A DNA stretch of 37,466 nt from a virus. Location of the stretch: positions 1-37,466 of the IMG/VR virus record IMGVR_UViG_3300047678_000250; one strand, written 5' to 3'. The notes under the pieces are model-generated. The model was not told where the DNA came from. It did not search any database and was given only the letters and a program-made list of their open reading frames with translations. The position numbers were made by a program, and so were the translations under genes. Shown here piece after piece: positions 31,768 to 37,102 of this stretch; position 1 is the first letter of the stretch, and each line of letters opens with the position of its first letter.

Positions 31768-32225
31768 GCCGCCTCATCCTGTTGCAAATGTGCAATCGCC
31801 TCATCCGCCGCGCGCCTTAAATCATCCAGCTCCCGCAGCATCGTGGCACGCTCTTTGGCAGTGGGCTTTTTATGCCCCAGCGCCAGCGCGGCCGTCGCGA
31901 ACAATTCCCCGGCATCCTGGCCAATCCGCGCCAGCAGCACCGCCAGTTCGCTACGCGCGCGCACCGGCTCGGTCATCACCAGCGCGCACCCTTGCGCCCG
32001 CGCAAGTGCCGCCGTCACAATCGGCTCCCCCGCCACGCGCTCCAGATCCATGATCACGTCGCACCGCGCGAACCGCTCACTGGCAACGGACCCATAATCC
32101 GCCAGCAGGCTTTTCTTCACGCCCGTGCAGCTGGCGGCTGCCTCCACGCCGCCCAGCCGCAGCAACAGCAATTTAAATGCCGTTTTAATGGCATTATAAT
32201 CCGCCGGCGAAAACGGCCGGCTCAC
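31764..32225 (-). CDS. CII-like phage regulatory protein
   Basis: 153 residues. The part at about 20-65 (LRLGGVEAAASCTGVKKSLLADYGS, then CDVIMDLERVAGEPIVTAALA) resembles the CII/Cro-type regulators of alphaproteobacterial phages, with a helix-turn-helix followed by the LE..AG.P.VT..LA segment. The start is a GTG at 32225 overlapping the previous stop (GTGA) with GGGGTGG upstream; a GTG at 32252 is the alternative. It may decide between lysis and lysogeny or control the early operon. Confidence in the family is moderate. Confidence 0.62.
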   Translation of the reverse strand: MSRPFSPADYNAIKTAFKLLLLRLGGVEAAASCTGVKKSLLADYGSVASERFARCDVIMDLERVAGEPIVTAALARAQGCALVMTEPVRARSELAVLLARIGQDAGELFATAALALGHKKPTAKERATMLRELDDLRRAADEAIAHLQQDEAA

Positions 32226-32902
32226 AGAAACCACCCCAGCACCCGCCGCCACGCCGTACGAACAACACCGAATATGCCGGGCGGCCTTGCAGCGGCCAGT
32301 TTCTCATCCAAGAGTTTCATCTCAGCTTTCGATAAGCCGCGGCATTCATCCAGTGAAATGACCTCGATCCTTGCCTGATTATCCATTTCCGCCAGCCAGC
32401 GCTTTTGGAACCGTTCCAGTGCGGCCTTATCGATCTTTCCAGGCTGTCGGGGCCATTCCACAACATGGCATGGCGCCTGCCACCGATCGGCCAGATAGCC
32501 TGGCAGGCCGTCACCGGAACCATGCAGACACCTCATTTCGTTTGGCGAAATAAAATCCGAATCGACAGCAAATGGACCCGTCCGCAAATGCGCATTCAAC
32601 CGCGCATCGCCCTCTTCATCCACCAGCCAGAATTTCGGTTTTTTCTCCGGCGCGCTCTCCACAACCACGGTCGCATCACCCGCCGGATGTCCCATATCCA
32701 CCCCAATCATGTCTGGCGGATCAACAACCGCGCCGCCGGAAACCCGCATGGCGCCCGCGCCCATATCGACAACCTCGCCAACAATTTCCGGGACTTCCCC
32801 CATGCCAACCCAAAACCTTCGCCATTCGAGCTCAGTGGTCTCGACATCCTGGTCGAGCGCGGCCGCCATATTGCGCAGCGCGGCGGCGGAAATCCGGCTC
32901 AT
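32222..32902 (-). CDS. Hypothetical early protein
   Basis: 226 residues. It starts MSRISAAALRNMAAALDQDVE (amphipathic helix) and has a Trp/Asp-rich centre (KKPKFWLVDEEGDARLN), an FISPNEMRCLHGSG segment, and a basic C-terminus (WRRVLGWFL). No domain recognised. Second gene of the leftward operon; four-base overlaps with neighbours. The C-terminus could touch a membrane. Confidence 0.6.
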   Translation of the reverse strand: MSRISAAALRNMAAALDQDVETTELEWRRFWVGMGEVPEIVGEVVDMGAGAMRVSGGAVVDPPDMIGVDMGHPAGDATVVVESAPEKKPKFWLVDEEGDARLNAHLRTGPFAVDSDFISPNEMRCLHGSGDGLPGYLADRWQAPCHVVEWPRQPGKIDKAALERFQKRWLAEMDNQARIEVISLDECRGLSKAEMKLLDEKLAAARPPGIFGVVRTAWRRVLGWFL

Positions 32903-33120
32903 CGGGTTTTCCCTTGCACCGCTTTAACCCGTATCCGCGGCAACCCTCGATCATCGAAAGATTGCCCCGGCGCCGCACCCCGAAACCCAATCGGCTGCGT
33001 CCGTCGTACGGCTGAACCCTGCAGCGTGCTGGCGGATGAACTTCCGCTTATCTCACCAGCCGCATAAAACGGCGCCCATCCGCCCCACCCATCCCTGTAC
33101 CGGTCATGGTCGTTACTCAT
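32899..33120 (-). CDS. Hypothetical early protein, first gene of the leftward operon
   Basis: 73 residues, Gly/Arg/Asp-rich, starting MSNDHDRYRDGWGGWAPFYAAG. The ATG at 33120 is preceded by AGGGCG at a fitting distance, better than the TTG at 33135. No family recognised. It opens the leftward operon about 60 bases after the terminator at 33183-33207. Confidence 0.55.
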   Translation of the reverse strand: MSNDHDRYRDGWGGWAPFYAAGEISGSSSASTLQGSAVRRTQPIGFRGAAPGQSFDDRGLPRIRVKAVQGKTR

Positions 33121-33182
33121 GCCACGCCCTCGCAATCCGCAACGGCTAACGCCGGGAGTACAATCCTGTCATGTGATTGGCC

Positions 33183-33207
33183 AAAAAAAAGGGCCGCAAA
33201 GCGGTCC
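33183..33207 (-). terminator. Intrinsic terminator upstream of the early operon
   Basis: On the minus strand GGACCGC (33207-33201) pairs with GCGGCCC (33197-33191) across three T residues with one mismatch, followed by eight T residues (33190-33183). It would stop leftward transcription arriving from the cro-like promoter before the replication operon. A weak promoter may follow it (TTGGCC, 16 bases, TGTACT at about 33182-33155). Confidence 0.75.
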
Positions 33208-33343
33208 ATCTGCCCAGGGTCCGGCGCGCGGGCAGCCCTTGCTATCTCAACCCGCGCGCCGCCCTGCATCGCCGGCCGCCGCGCCGCGCCAGCGAGAGCC
33301 CAAAACCCCTTACCCGCCGGCGGGTGCCGCAAGCCCATGCTCC

Positions 33344-33371
33344 TTGCAGCACCCGCGCGCGCATCTACTAT
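33344..33371 (+). promoter_or_regulatory. Predicted promoter for the gene at 33403
   Basis: TTGCAG (33344-33349), 16 bases, TACTAT (33366-33371) on the plus strand. A strong AGGAGAT ribosome-binding site (33393-33399) and an ATG at 33403 follow. Confidence 0.55.
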
Positions 33372-33402
33372 GGCAGTTGCGAGACAATCCATAGGAGATA
33401 CC

Positions 33403-33636
33403 ATGACCGAGCAGAGCCCGGACGTTGCCGACCTAATCGCCAAATTGAACGCGACGGAAATTGTTTTATCCGCCATCCTGGCGCGGCTTCGATACCAGAA
33501 TATCATGACCGCCGACGACATCGACGAAATCACCCAACGCTGCACTGATCGTGCTGCGCAGTTGGATGAGAACACGGAGTCCGCAACGTTCGCGGACATC
33601 AAATCGATCCTTTCAGACGCGGCCGCTCAAGCGTAA
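33403..33636 (+). CDS. Small acidic hypothetical protein
   Basis: 77 residues, acidic and helical (VADLIAKLNATEIVLSAILARLRYQNIMT, then DDIDEITQRCTDRAAQLDEN). The start is set by AGGAGAT four bases before the ATG and by its own promoter. No family recognised. It is convergent with the minus-strand gene at 33599-33940, overlapping 38 bases at the 3' ends. It is transcribed opposite to the early operon and may therefore be active in the lysogen. A small helical regulator or inhibitor is possible, not shown. Confidence 0.65.
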   Translation: MTEQSPDVADLIAKLNATEIVLSAILARLRYQNIMTADDIDEITQRCTDRAAQLDENTESATFADIKSILSDAAAQA

Positions 33637-33940
33637 ATCCTTCATCGCCCAACCATGGCGACGGCTCGATAAACTGCGGCTTGCCGATCGGGCGCCTGGC
33701 AAGCTGCGTTTTTAGGTTTCGGTGCCTGGGCTGTTCCCATCCGCCGGCGCGCAACCGGCGGATGAACGGCGACGGGTTGTTGTACTTCAACAACAACTTC
33801 GCGTAGTAAGCTTTCCGCCGATCTTCCTTCGTGCCCAACTCCCGCCATACAACCGGAATCGGAACAGCCGGCGCGATCTCGGGTTCAAGCGACTCAACCT
33901 CGAGCACCTGCTCCCGCGTCAAAAAAGCCTCGCCGCTCAT
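33599..33940 (-). CDS. Hypothetical basic protein of the immunity region
   Basis: 113 residues, basic in the second half (FIRRLRAGGWEQPRHRNLKTQLARRPIGK). The N-terminal part is acidic (EQVLEVESLEPEIAPAVPIPVV). No family recognised. It would be transcribed from the cro-like promoter and end before the terminator at 33183-33207. That is the place of an N-like antiterminator, and its size and basic nature are compatible with one, but no RNA-binding motif is evident. Confidence 0.5.
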   Translation of the reverse strand: MSGEAFLTREQVLEVESLEPEIAPAVPIPVVWRELGTKEDRRKAYYAKLLLKYNNPSPFIRRLRAGGWEQPRHRNLKTQLARRPIGKPQFIEPSPWLGDEGFTLERPRLKGSI

Positions 33941-33984
33941 GCTTGCAACTTCCCATTGCCAAACCCTTCTGGCAGAATACCGGA

Positions 33985-34614
33985 ATGATTTTTTTCCTCA
34001 TCATCCTGGCCGGCGCGGTCATCTGGGGCCTGATCAAACTCGGCAACCCGCTGAAACCACCCAAACGCACCAAGCTGCCGGAGCCGATCACCCCGGACAA
34101 TTTGCACCAGGCGCTGGCCCACATCGCCGAAACCTATGGCCGGCACGAGCATGAGGACGCGCACGACGAGGCCCACGGCCCCGCACCCATCCTCACGCCG
34201 GTAAAACGCGCCCGCGGCCGCCCGAAAGGTGCCAAAACCGCGACGCCATCCCACCTGGTGCCAAGATGGGACGTGCCGCCAACCGAGCCGGCCGCCCCAA
34301 AGCCGGTGGCCGAAACCACCCCGGCACAAGCCACGCAGGTTCTGGCCACGGCCCTCAAAATCCCGGCCATTCTGGTTTACGGCGCCGGCCACCACGCGGG
34401 TGAAAGCCGAGAGGTCATCATCACATCCGTGCTGGGCCACCACGCAGCCGGCGGCGAGTTCGCGATCGAAACCATCCGCTGCCTCTGCATCAAGGTAAAA
34501 CAGTTCCGCACCTTCAAGGTCGACAGCATCATCAGCCTGGCGGACGGCGCCACCGGCGAGATCGTCCCGGACGTTCAATCCTGGCTTAACGAAAAACTGG
34601 CCGCCTTGGTCTGA
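33985..34614 (+). CDS. Membrane-anchored protein with AT-hook and WYL-like domain
   Basis: 209 residues. Residues 1-18 (MIFFLIILAGAVIWGLIK) form a membrane anchor. A His/Glu/Asp-rich stretch (51-64) and a basic KRARGRPKGAK at 74-84 follow; RGRPKG is an AT-hook core. Residues about 127-192 (IPAILVYGAGHHAGESREVI, then RCLCIKVKQFRTFKVDSIISL) resemble a WYL ligand-sensing domain, including the RTF..DSI motif. The start at 33985 is chosen as the anchor start; an earlier ATG at 33943 would add 14 residues. Plus-strand gene between two minus-strand genes, so possibly a lysogen-expressed gene. Confidence 0.6.
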   Translation: MIFFLIILAGAVIWGLIKLGNPLKPPKRTKLPEPITPDNLHQALAHIAETYGRHEHEDAHDEAHGPAPILTPVKRARGRPKGAKTATPSHLVPRWDVPPTEPAAPKPVAETTPAQATQVLATALKIPAILVYGAGHHAGESREVIITSVLGHHAAGGEFAIETIRCLCIKVKQFRTFKVDSIISLADGATGEIVPDVQSWLNEKLAALV

Positions 34615-34673
34615 TTCTGCGGAGAGTTTCCGCATGACGAGACCACGGTATTCGGTCATATCGCCTGCCATGC

Positions 34674-34874
34674 TCATGCTGCGTCCGAAGGTGGATACAA
34701 ATCAGGCCGAAGAACTTCCCGCCGAATTCCGGTTACCCTTTCCACATCAATCACCCGCCCGCCGGGAATCCGATTGGCGTTTCGCCACCCAATCACCGAG
34801 GTGTGGTGAACCTTCACGCTATCGGCCAGCTTCGCCACGCCACCGGCTAGTTGAATGACTTCTGAAACGTCCAT
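34674..34874 (-). CDS. Cro/YdaS-like DNA-binding protein
   Basis: 66 residues. It follows the YdaS/Cro pattern: VIQLAGGVAKLADSVKVHHTSVIGWRNANRIPGGRVIDVERVTG, with a helix-turn-helix at about 12-32 and the RIP motif. It would bind the operators next to its promoter and oppose the repressor at 34969-35316, to which it is divergent. The start codon lies only about 10 bases from operator 34885-34899, leaving no room for a Shine-Dalgarno sequence, so the mRNA may be leaderless. It is followed by the terminator region on the way to the replication genes. Confidence 0.85.
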   Translation of the reverse strand: MDVSEVIQLAGGVAKLADSVKVHHTSVIGWRNANRIPGGRVIDVERVTGIRREVLRPDLYPPSDAA

Positions 34875-34884
34875 GAGCCAATTA

Positions 34885-34899
34885 GTGGGAGATTCCCAC
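34885..34899. promoter_or_regulatory. Operator O1 (GTGGGAGATTCCCAC)
   Basis: Palindrome with GTGGGA/TCCCAC arms. It overlaps the -10 region of the leftward promoter whose -35 box is at 34911-34906. Confidence 0.8.
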
Positions 34900-34905
34900 C
34901 TATTT

Positions 34906-34911
34906 TGTCAA
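34906..34911 (-). promoter_or_regulatory. Leftward early promoter -35 box (TTGACA)
   Basis: Perfect TTGACA on the minus strand, between operators O1 and O2; the -10 (ACTAAT region, 34886-34881, spacing 19) is weaker. It would drive the cro-like gene and, if read through, the leftward operon. Confidence 0.65.
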
Positions 34912-34920
34912 GCGCCGAGT

Positions 34921-34935
34921 GTGGGGACCGCCCAC
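34921..34935. promoter_or_regulatory. Operator O2 (GTGGGGACCGCCCAC)
   Basis: Second copy of the GTGGG(N5)CCCAC operator, with a longer palindrome (GTGTGGG...CCCACAC). It lies nine bases upstream of the leftward TTGACA and before the repressor start at 34969. Confidence 0.8.
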
Positions 34936-34968
34936 ACATTAAATTCCGCCTTGGTTTATCCGATTCGT

Positions 34969-35316
34969 ATGAATTCAATCGCAGAACGCTTGAGATCATT
35001 ACGGGAACAACGTAAGGTGTCCCAGGTAGACGTTGCAGTTGCCGTGGAGATTGCAAGGTCAACCCTATCAAAATATGAAACCGGCGGTGATATTCCGGGC
35101 AGGGATACACTTATGAAATTGGCTCAATTTTATGGTGTGACTGTAGATTGGTTGGCCGCCAGCGCTGGCGATATGCTCGATCGCGAGGCCGGAACAGCAA
35201 AAACTGAACAAGAAGCCTTAATGCTTTGGGCGTTTCGCTCTCTCCCCGCGGACGAGGCCTCGGCTCATCTGAATCTGCTAATTAGCCGCGCCAAGAAGAG
35301 CAAACCTTCTTCGTAA
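34969..35316 (+). CDS. Short CI-like repressor (HTH_3), without peptidase domain
   Basis: 115 residues. The helix-turn-helix at about 17-38 (VSQVDVAVAVEIARSTLSKYE) and following GG.IPGRDTLMKLAQFYGVTVDWL are typical of XRE repressors. The C-terminal 50 residues are too short to form an S24 peptidase, so RecA-triggered self-cleavage is not expected. It is the obvious lysogeny regulator, and the four GTGGG(N5)CCCAC sites are its likely operators. The start at 34969 has no Shine-Dalgarno sequence, so leaderless translation is possible; an upstream frame from 34855 would read through both operators and is rejected. Confidence 0.88.
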   Translation: MNSIAERLRSLREQRKVSQVDVAVAVEIARSTLSKYETGGDIPGRDTLMKLAQFYGVTVDWLAASAGDMLDREAGTAKTEQEALMLWAFRSLPADEASAHLNLLISRAKKSKPSS

Positions 35317-35326
35317 CAAAAGAACA

Positions 35327-35758
35327 GTGCCAACCGCGCGAACAAAGATTTTTTGGGGTATTATCGGTTTTTTGGGCGCGGTGACGATCGCAACCCAAAT
35401 CTCTAAACCGTCCCAACCAGCTACAACGCCTGCATCACCATCGAATCCAGCTCTTTTTAAACAATGCCAAGAGGTCATTAACGGTTTCAAAAGCGGCGGC
35501 ATGATAAAATCTCTGACCTGGTCGCAGGGCGGTACGATGACAAACTACAATATGGTCGTTAATCAATCGATATGGGATACCATTGATTTTCCAACAAAAA
35601 GTGGAGTTGCCAAGGCTGCGGCGTGCGAAGCCGTAAACGGCAATCAGTCCGCGCAGGTCGAAGGAACAATTTACGACAGCATGAACAACAATGAGTTGGG
35701 CGATTTTTCAGGGTTCACAGGCGAATTCACATCGAAGGAACCACTTACCGGCCCTTAA
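35327..35758 (+). CDS. Membrane-anchored or secreted protein, probable lysogenic conversion gene
   Basis: 143 residues. An N-terminal signal/anchor (KIFWGIIGFLGAVTIATQI) is followed by a Pro/Ser linker and a Cys-containing folded part (FKQCQEVINGFKSGGMIKSL, ACEAVNGN). It starts with a GTG 10 bases after the repressor stop on the same strand, so it is probably made with the repressor in lysogens. Codon use is AT-richer than in the phage late genes. No family recognised. Its position suggests a role in the lysogen, such as superinfection exclusion (inference). Confidence 0.65.
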   Translation: MPTARTKIFWGIIGFLGAVTIATQISKPSQPATTPASPSNPALFKQCQEVINGFKSGGMIKSLTWSQGGTMTNYNMVVNQSIWDTIDFPTKSGVAKAAACEAVNGNQSAQVEGTIYDSMNNNELGDFSGFTGEFTSKEPLTGP

Positions 35759-35800
35759 GCGCGAAATTTCCGCGAACCGGAATAAATTTTAGCGGCGCAT

Positions 35801-35815
35801 GTGGGGAAACCCCAC
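35801..35815. promoter_or_regulatory. Operator O3 (GTGGGGAAACCCCAC)
   Basis: Third copy of the operator, perfect palindrome within ATGTGGGG...CCCCACAT. It lies seven bases upstream of TTGACA at 35823. Confidence 0.8.
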
Positions 35816-35822
35816 ATTTCTG

Positions 35823-35828
35823 TTGACA
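35823..35828 (+). promoter_or_regulatory. Rightward early promoter -35 box (TTGACA)
   Basis: Perfect TTGACA between operators O3 and O4, mirroring the leftward promoter at 34911-34906. The -10 is weak (ACTAGAT region, about 35847-35854). It would drive the chain of small genes from 35881. Confidence 0.65.
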
Positions 35829-35833
35829 AGAAT

Positions 35834-35848
35834 GTGGGAACTCCCCAC
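35834..35848. promoter_or_regulatory. Operator O4 (GTGGGAACTCCCCAC)
   Basis: Fourth operator copy, five bases after the -35 box, so a bound repressor would cover the -10 region. Confidence 0.8.
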
Positions 35849-35855
35849 TAGATGC

Positions 35856-35875
35856 CCTCCATCACCCGATGGAGG
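35856..35875 (+). promoter_or_regulatory. Perfect 8-bp hairpin hiding the first ribosome-binding site of the rightward operon
   Basis: CCTCCATC (35856-35863) pairs fully with GATGGAGG (35868-35875) across four bases. The right arm contains GGAGG, the only Shine-Dalgarno sequence for the next gene. Translation of the first gene, and coupled genes after it, could be restricted until the hairpin is opened. If transcription starts inside the left arm, the element may instead be a DNA-binding palindrome. Confidence 0.55.
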
Positions 35876-35880
35876 TTTCA

Positions 35881-36126
35881 TTGCACCCCGTTCACCGCAT
35901 CCTCAGCATCAGCGGTTTAGCCGGCCTTCTGCTTGACCGTATCGCGCTTCCACCACTTTTGCCCGTCGCTCACCCGCCTGACCACGGCGGTAAGCGCCTT
36001 CCCGAATATCGGCATATCTCGGCCGCGCGCCGTGAATGGATGCAGGGCCATCTCCGGCCCGAAAGCCGCGAATGCCAGCGCCGCGCCCGCCAGATTGCCG
36101 CCGGCACTCTGCAGGTGTCCAAATGA
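35881..36126 (+). CDS. First small gene of the rightward operon (unrecognised)
   Basis: 81 residues from a TTG start five bases after GGAGG; the alternative is an ATG at 35869 in the same frame, with no ribosome-binding site. It is His/Arg/Pro-rich, with a predicted helix in LSISGLAGLLLDRI and a basic tail (RRARQIAAG). No family recognised. Its stop overlaps the next start (ATGA). It is under the twin operators O3/O4. Confidence 0.5.
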   Translation: MHPVHRILSISGLAGLLLDRIALPPLLPVAHPPDHGGKRLPEYRHISAARREWMQGHLRPESRECQRRARQIAAGTLQVSK

Positions 36127-36284
36127 TCACCCCGCACCGCCAGCCGGAATCCCCCTGGCAATTCCTCCGCCGCAGCAAGCGTGAAGCCGCCATCGGCCTC
36201 ACCGCCGGCATAACCATCGCCGCCGGCGCCAAATACATCTGCGCGGCCTTCCTCATCCTCTGGCTCGCGGCCGGCGGCCAATGA
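36123..36284 (+). CDS. Small membrane protein, rightward operon
   Basis: 53 residues. A hydrophilic start (MITPHRQPESPWQF) is followed by a basic FLRRSKREAA and one or two hydrophobic stretches (AIGLTAGITIAAGAKYICAAFLILWLA). It overlaps both neighbours by four bases (ATGA). Too short for family assignment. Confidence 0.5.
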   Translation: MITPHRQPESPWQFLRRSKREAAIGLTAGITIAAGAKYICAAFLILWLAAGGQ

Positions 36285-36430
36285 CCCCGCGCCAATACTT
36301 GCCCCGAGGCCATCGCGCAGTCCGCTTGGCCGCCACGCTTGCCATCATCACCGGCATATTCGCCGGCCTGTTCGCCATCGGCGTGATGATCGGCCTTGGC
36401 CTGCTGGTCTTGCATGGCGGCGCCAAGTGA
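36281..36430 (+). CDS. Very small membrane protein, rightward operon
   Basis: 49 residues with a single long hydrophobic stretch (LAAT..IITGIFAGLFAIGVMIGLGLLVL) after a basic N-terminus (TPRQYLPRGHRAVR). Coupled by ATGA on the left and GTGA on the right. The gene is too short for automatic calling; no family recognised. Confidence 0.5.
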   Translation: MTPRQYLPRGHRAVRLAATLAIITGIFAGLFAIGVMIGLGLLVLHGGAK

Positions 36431-36735
36431 AAGCGCGGCGACCCAGCGTGGATGAATACCGCTGCACCGGCCGCAGCACGCACCAGATGCAGGAGGCACC
36501 ACCCGGCGCGGTCTTCGTATGCGCGTTCCATCACCAGTTGCGCTATTTCCGCCGCCTCGCAAAATATCGCGGCCGGCCGGACCTGCGGATTGTCTCCATC
36601 CACGAAATGGTCAGCTCCGAGGCTCCCGCCGGGTACCAAAGTCCCATCGTGGTGGACCACGCCGCGCTGGCCCTCCTGCGCCCGGAAATGCTGGCCCGCA
36701 TCCACATCCACAACTGCACGCAGGTGCCCGCATGA
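36427..36735 (+). CDS. Hypothetical protein, rightward operon
   Basis: 102 residues starting from a GTG that overlaps the previous stop (GTGA). Contains Cys and His (EYRCTGRSTHQ, VFVCAFHHQ, HIHNCTQ) and a basic helix (LRYFRRLAKYRGR). The Cys/His arrangement might bind metal, but no family is recognised. It ends with an ATGA overlap. Confidence 0.55.
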   Translation: MKARRPSVDEYRCTGRSTHQMQEAPPGAVFVCAFHHQLRYFRRLAKYRGRPDLRIVSIHEMVSSEAPAGYQSPIVVDHAALALLRPEMLARIHIHNCTQVPA

Positions 36736-36905
36736 GCAGCTTAAGCTTCCGCGTCCGCATGCCCCGCGCCACGCCGCCAAAACCAGCCCGGCCGCCACGC
36801 CACAACTGCGCAGCCTGTTGGGCCACGGCCTTTGCGCTGTGCTGCCTGCTGCTGGCCATGCTGGCCTACACCATCGCCTCCGTCGCGTTCGGGGCGCCGG
36901 TATGA
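36732..36905 (+). CDS. Small membrane protein, rightward operon
   Basis: 57 residues: basic first half (RVRMPRATPPKPARPPRH) and a hydrophobic Cys-rich second half (CAACWATAFALCCLLLAMLAYTIASVA). One membrane span is likely. ATGA overlaps on both sides; no family recognised. Confidence 0.5.
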   Translation: MSSLSFRVRMPRATPPKPARPPRHNCAACWATAFALCCLLLAMLAYTIASVAFGAPV

Positions 36906-37102
36906 CCCGCCGCATCCAGGATAACTCCCTGTTCGCCGCGCGCCACGCGCTCCAAATCGCCCGGGAACGTCTCGAAATCGCGCAATTCATCCTGCGTGAA
37001 CGAGAGGATCACCTTCGGGCGTTACTCGCGGGCCTCACCGCCGCGCCAGTGAACGCCGTTCACTCTCAAACACCGGAAAGCCCGCGCCATGCCCTGGACT
37101 GA
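36902..37102 (+). CDS. Small coiled-coil protein, rightward operon
   Basis: 66 residues with a charged amphipathic helix in the middle (ALQIARERLEIAQFILRERE, then DHLRALLAG). Overlaps the previous gene by four and the next by 14 bases. A copy of the GTGAACGCCGTTCAC motif lies near its end. No family recognised. Confidence 0.5.
   Translation: MTRRIQDNSLFAARHALQIARERLEIAQFILREREDHLRALLAGLTAAPVNAVHSQTPESPRHALD
37049..37063 (+). repeat. Dispersed motif copy: GTGAACGCCGTTCAC
   Basis: Full 15-base palindrome near the end of the small gene at 36902-37102. With three flanking bases it matches the copy at 12699 over 18 bases (CCAGTGAACGCCGTTCAC). Confidence 0.6.

Noticed and set aside
33106-33402. 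Upstream extension of the small plus-strand gene at 33403
   Set aside because: The extension would read through the minus-strand terminator and promoter sequences; the ATG at 33403 has a strong AGGAGAT site.
34855-34968. Longer start for the repressor
   Set aside because: It would translate across both operators and the leftward promoter, and homologous repressors begin near MNSIAERL.
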